The notes under the pieces are model-generated. The model had not been told where the DNA came from and searched no databases. It saw only the letters and a list, made by a program, of their open reading frames with translations. Positions 5,401-5,831 of a stretch of DNA of 5,831 bases are shown here, one piece after another; position 1 is the stretch's first letter, and each line of letters starts with the position of its first letter. Made by a program: the position numbers and the translations under genes. The stretch is from positions 1 to 5,831 of the forward strand of contig JACQHI010000227.1 in NCBI GenBank assembly GCA_016199105.1, read 5' to 3'. The stretch comes from Lentisphaerota bacterium (lineage in GTDB: Bacteria > Verrucomicrobiota > Kiritimatiellia > JAAZAB01).

Positions 5401-5676
5401 TCCGACCGCCTCCCCCTTCGCTCCCTCGACTACGCTCGGGGCTATAGGGGACAAGCCTGCGACAACGATGGCATTGGCCACGTATTGCGCGAACGGCAGC
5501 GCGTCCAGCCGGTCCACCGCGACCACGTGAATCCGCGTGCCATACAGGTCAGTCGTCGTCAGCAATTTCTCGCGCAATGCGCCGGCGGCGGCCTCGCCGA
5601 CCACCGGCAGGATCACGTGCAAGTCCGTCCCGTCCGCCAGCTCCAGGGCAACGCGCGCCTCCGGATCACCGAACAC
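2443..5676 (-). CDS. Large multidomain protein: methyltransferase-like region, PQQ propeller, two CBM9-like domains, malectin-like end; 5' end probably missing
   Basis: Counting from a GTG at 5674-5676 the product has 1077 residues. Residues 1-110 resemble a degenerate Rossmann methyltransferase-like region ending in LLHPCGGIML. About 185-300 has PQQ-propeller blade signatures (LTAVDAYNGTTLW, MIQLDAHTGEQ). About 302-471 is CBM9-like (WDLHFDFRP, GFAAVLNAWDGD). About 480-700 returns to propeller-type sequence with conserved Cys/Gly patches (TGNCGNP, LGFYDF, GHCDCTIPIRTS). About 750-912 is a second CBM9-like domain (PDGRLDDPAW, WTDDAWEVFLGD), set between the apparent halves of a malectin-like domain (703-746 and 972-1071, with LRLHFADL and FDIVKEAGG). 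A carbohydrate-related extracytoplasmic role is inferred. However, no signal peptide is present, the GTG has no ribosome-binding site, and the frame stays open to the window edge through heptamer repeats without any ATG, GTG or TTG. The 5' end is therefore probably lost or lies outside the window. Confidence 0.8.
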   Translation of the reverse strand: MFGDPEARVALELADGTDLHVILPVVGEAAAGALREKLLTTTDLYGTRIHVVAVDRLDALPFAQYVANAIVVAGLSPIAPSVVEGAKGEAVGLSGRDLGCLLHPCGGIMLAPGLPAADAEALCRQATNVEACALIALDGRAAVTRGPLPGARDWNANVQGDRRVAWPLRPLWYGGPDAEDAMHINGAHPPLAANGRYFVTGQDCLTAVDAYNGTTLWTRPIPSATPDMRRFGGLFYKVSNGIPSDYVAQWKATKRWLSADGSNVYLRLGRQYVGGTNDAMIQLDAHTGEQRRYFGPARAGPRIPLDTPQIWPLELDSAHSGSVALAQTEEGLSLTLVTRDPVVSAADTWDLHFDFRPEPRRYGLYGEGTFMVTVHPARDERTSPWVEWGPDAAHPALTASGRRAADGTTTTVFLAWAEIRRLTGESGRPASFGFAAVLNAWDGDEKQPVGQRYLFGDALAPALNNGWATMTLRGGRETAVALPAVVGGDWAQKPGTWPVAEPWADPFYLVAPGAVEAAVRAAPRLHPFTGESGPRVFRTGTGNCGNPVYAARMQLGRTAKTALGFYDFVEDGGLHFFPGVGVNCGVHTKAVNAAAALGLVLLSESRGHCDCTIPIRTSIAFAPAERRLNEDWAMFCERDADAPVRRLAANIGAFGDRRADDGTLWLSIPREKGGKAYPTEPGSRRFVIEAPPWSGTLQAPVTIGFPYEFRNSYYRFNADRAVVVNTPTPWVYASGVLGLTNLVVRLLDPPWVTAATSAVPPTPDGRLDDPAWAGATQAVLPFTRSDIRLRHDADAFYVAARRPAIVSIAGGIVPWVQKTAGEDADVWTDDAWEVFLGDARGERVMHVGVSASGARYDALAKGTNREDRAWNGLWKSAVAADTNGLAFELAIPWKTLTDAGLDRKTLTFNAQMCQRSLTNELLSPRLWYDKVLPEPSRLRGIPEPLLSLGPAGRERCANFTAVGFDAAPDLTPRRFTLRLHFADLVETNVPGSRVFDVLVQGKPALKAFDIVKEAGGPRRALVKEFKGVAAAATLTVEFVPIQAAAAEGAGKAKPKAPTREAAPLLCGLELEEEADGK
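5395..5457 (-). repeat. 54-bp in-frame insertion flanked by 9-bp direct repeats inside the propeller gene
   Basis: GGACAATCC (5395-5403) and GGACAAGCC (5449-5457) match at 8 of 9 positions and are exactly 54 bp apart, so one unit adds 18 codons without breaking frame. The inserted segment contains CCCTCGACTACGCTCGGGG, a type of short repeat that I recall as dispersed in several environmental bacterial groups. It encodes the low-homology peptide SPIAPSVVEGAKGEAVGL between AIVVAGL and SGRDLGC. The direct repeats look like a target-site duplication. Confidence 0.6.
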
Positions 5677-5700
5677 CAGCGCAAAGCCGCGATCGGCTTC

Positions 5701-5718
5701 AGCCTGCTGAAGCAGGCT
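5701..5718. repeat. 18-bp near-perfect palindrome at the gene/repeat boundary
   Basis: AGCCTGCT (5701-5708) and AGCAGGCT (5711-5718) are exact inverted repeats separated by GA. The palindrome lies three bases from the heptamer array and 24 bases upstream of the GTG used as the propeller gene start. No T-run suited to termination of a minus-strand transcript follows it. It may be a small dispersed palindrome marking the junction where the gene lost its 5' end. Confidence 0.5.
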
Positions 5719-5721
5719 GAC

Positions 5722-5820
5722 GATTTTAGATTTTAGATTTTGGATTTTGGATTTATTGGGATCTGACTGATGACCGATAACCGATGACTGTTGACTACCG
5801 ATTTTGAATTTTGAATTTCC
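5722..5820 (+). repeat. Heptamer tandem array, right copy of the composite repeat
   Basis: A 7-bp period runs through almost the whole segment. It starts with GATTTTA twice, GATTTTG twice and GATTTAT (5722-5756). After a short break come GACTGAT, GACCGAT, AACCGAT, GACTGTT and GACTACC (5765-5799), then GATTTTG, AATTTTG and AATTTCC (5800-5820). Two parts match the left window edge in the same order (50-63 and 92-120). The unit drifts from AT-rich to GAC-containing along the array, as expected for a degenerating microsatellite-like repeat. No gene or promoter is evident in 5722-5831. Confidence 0.75.
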
Positions 5821-5831
5821 TGTCCCCTGAA

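Noticed and set aside
376..5676. A novel defence or mobile-element system
   Set aside because: No nuclease, ATPase, reverse transcriptase, transposase, recombinase or toxin-antitoxin motif was seen in any credible frame.
50..5820. CRISPR array
   Set aside because: The repeats have periods of 7 or 15 bases without unique spacers, and no Cas protein is encoded.

Overview
The window is 5.8 kb of mostly GC-rich bacterial DNA in which every convincing gene lies on the minus strand, so transcription runs from right to left. Nothing here is a taxonomic marker. The gene families (a methyltransferase-like plus quinoprotein-propeller plus malectin/CBM9 giant, a GH116 relative, a 'DHYxxW' SGNH hydrolase) and the abundance of 7-bp tandem repeats and small palindromes suggest an uncultured PVC-group bacterium (Kiritimatiellota, Lentisphaerota or Planctomycetota). 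That placement is inference.

Layout from the right edge. A 7-bp-period repeat array (about 5722-5820) and an 18-bp palindrome (5701-5718) sit directly before a large open frame (2443-5676). This frame encodes a methyltransferase-like N-terminus, PQQ-propeller blades, two CBM9-like domains and a malectin-like C-terminus, and it appears to lack its true 5' end. A lower-GC stretch follows (about 1277-2440). It holds a mosaic of 15-bp repeats with a doubtful ~100-residue ORF, a 95-residue three-helix membrane protein and a 163-residue lipoprotein. Next come a 138-residue SGNH-hydrolase-like protein with a signal peptide and, after a spacer made of heptamer repeats, a 139-residue GH116-like protein. 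The left 375 bases carry no gene; they hold hairpins, a MITE-like inverted-repeat element and a second copy of the composite 7-bp-period repeat.

The most notable signal is that two adjacent genes, SGNH and GH116, each have a recognisable N-terminus joined in frame to a recognisable C-terminus, with the catalytic middle missing. The propeller gene also looks 5'-truncated and short of blades, and it carries a 54-bp in-frame repeat insertion. Either this locus is being eroded by repeat-associated deletion, or the contig contains collapsed assembly joins; the sequence alone cannot separate the two.

If intact, the genes would fit an envelope or secreted polysaccharide-processing theme (glycosidase, carbohydrate esterase, carbohydrate-binding propeller, lipoprotein). 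As they stand, the two hydrolases should be inactive. No CRISPR array, tRNA, rRNA, transposase or recognisable defence system was seen.
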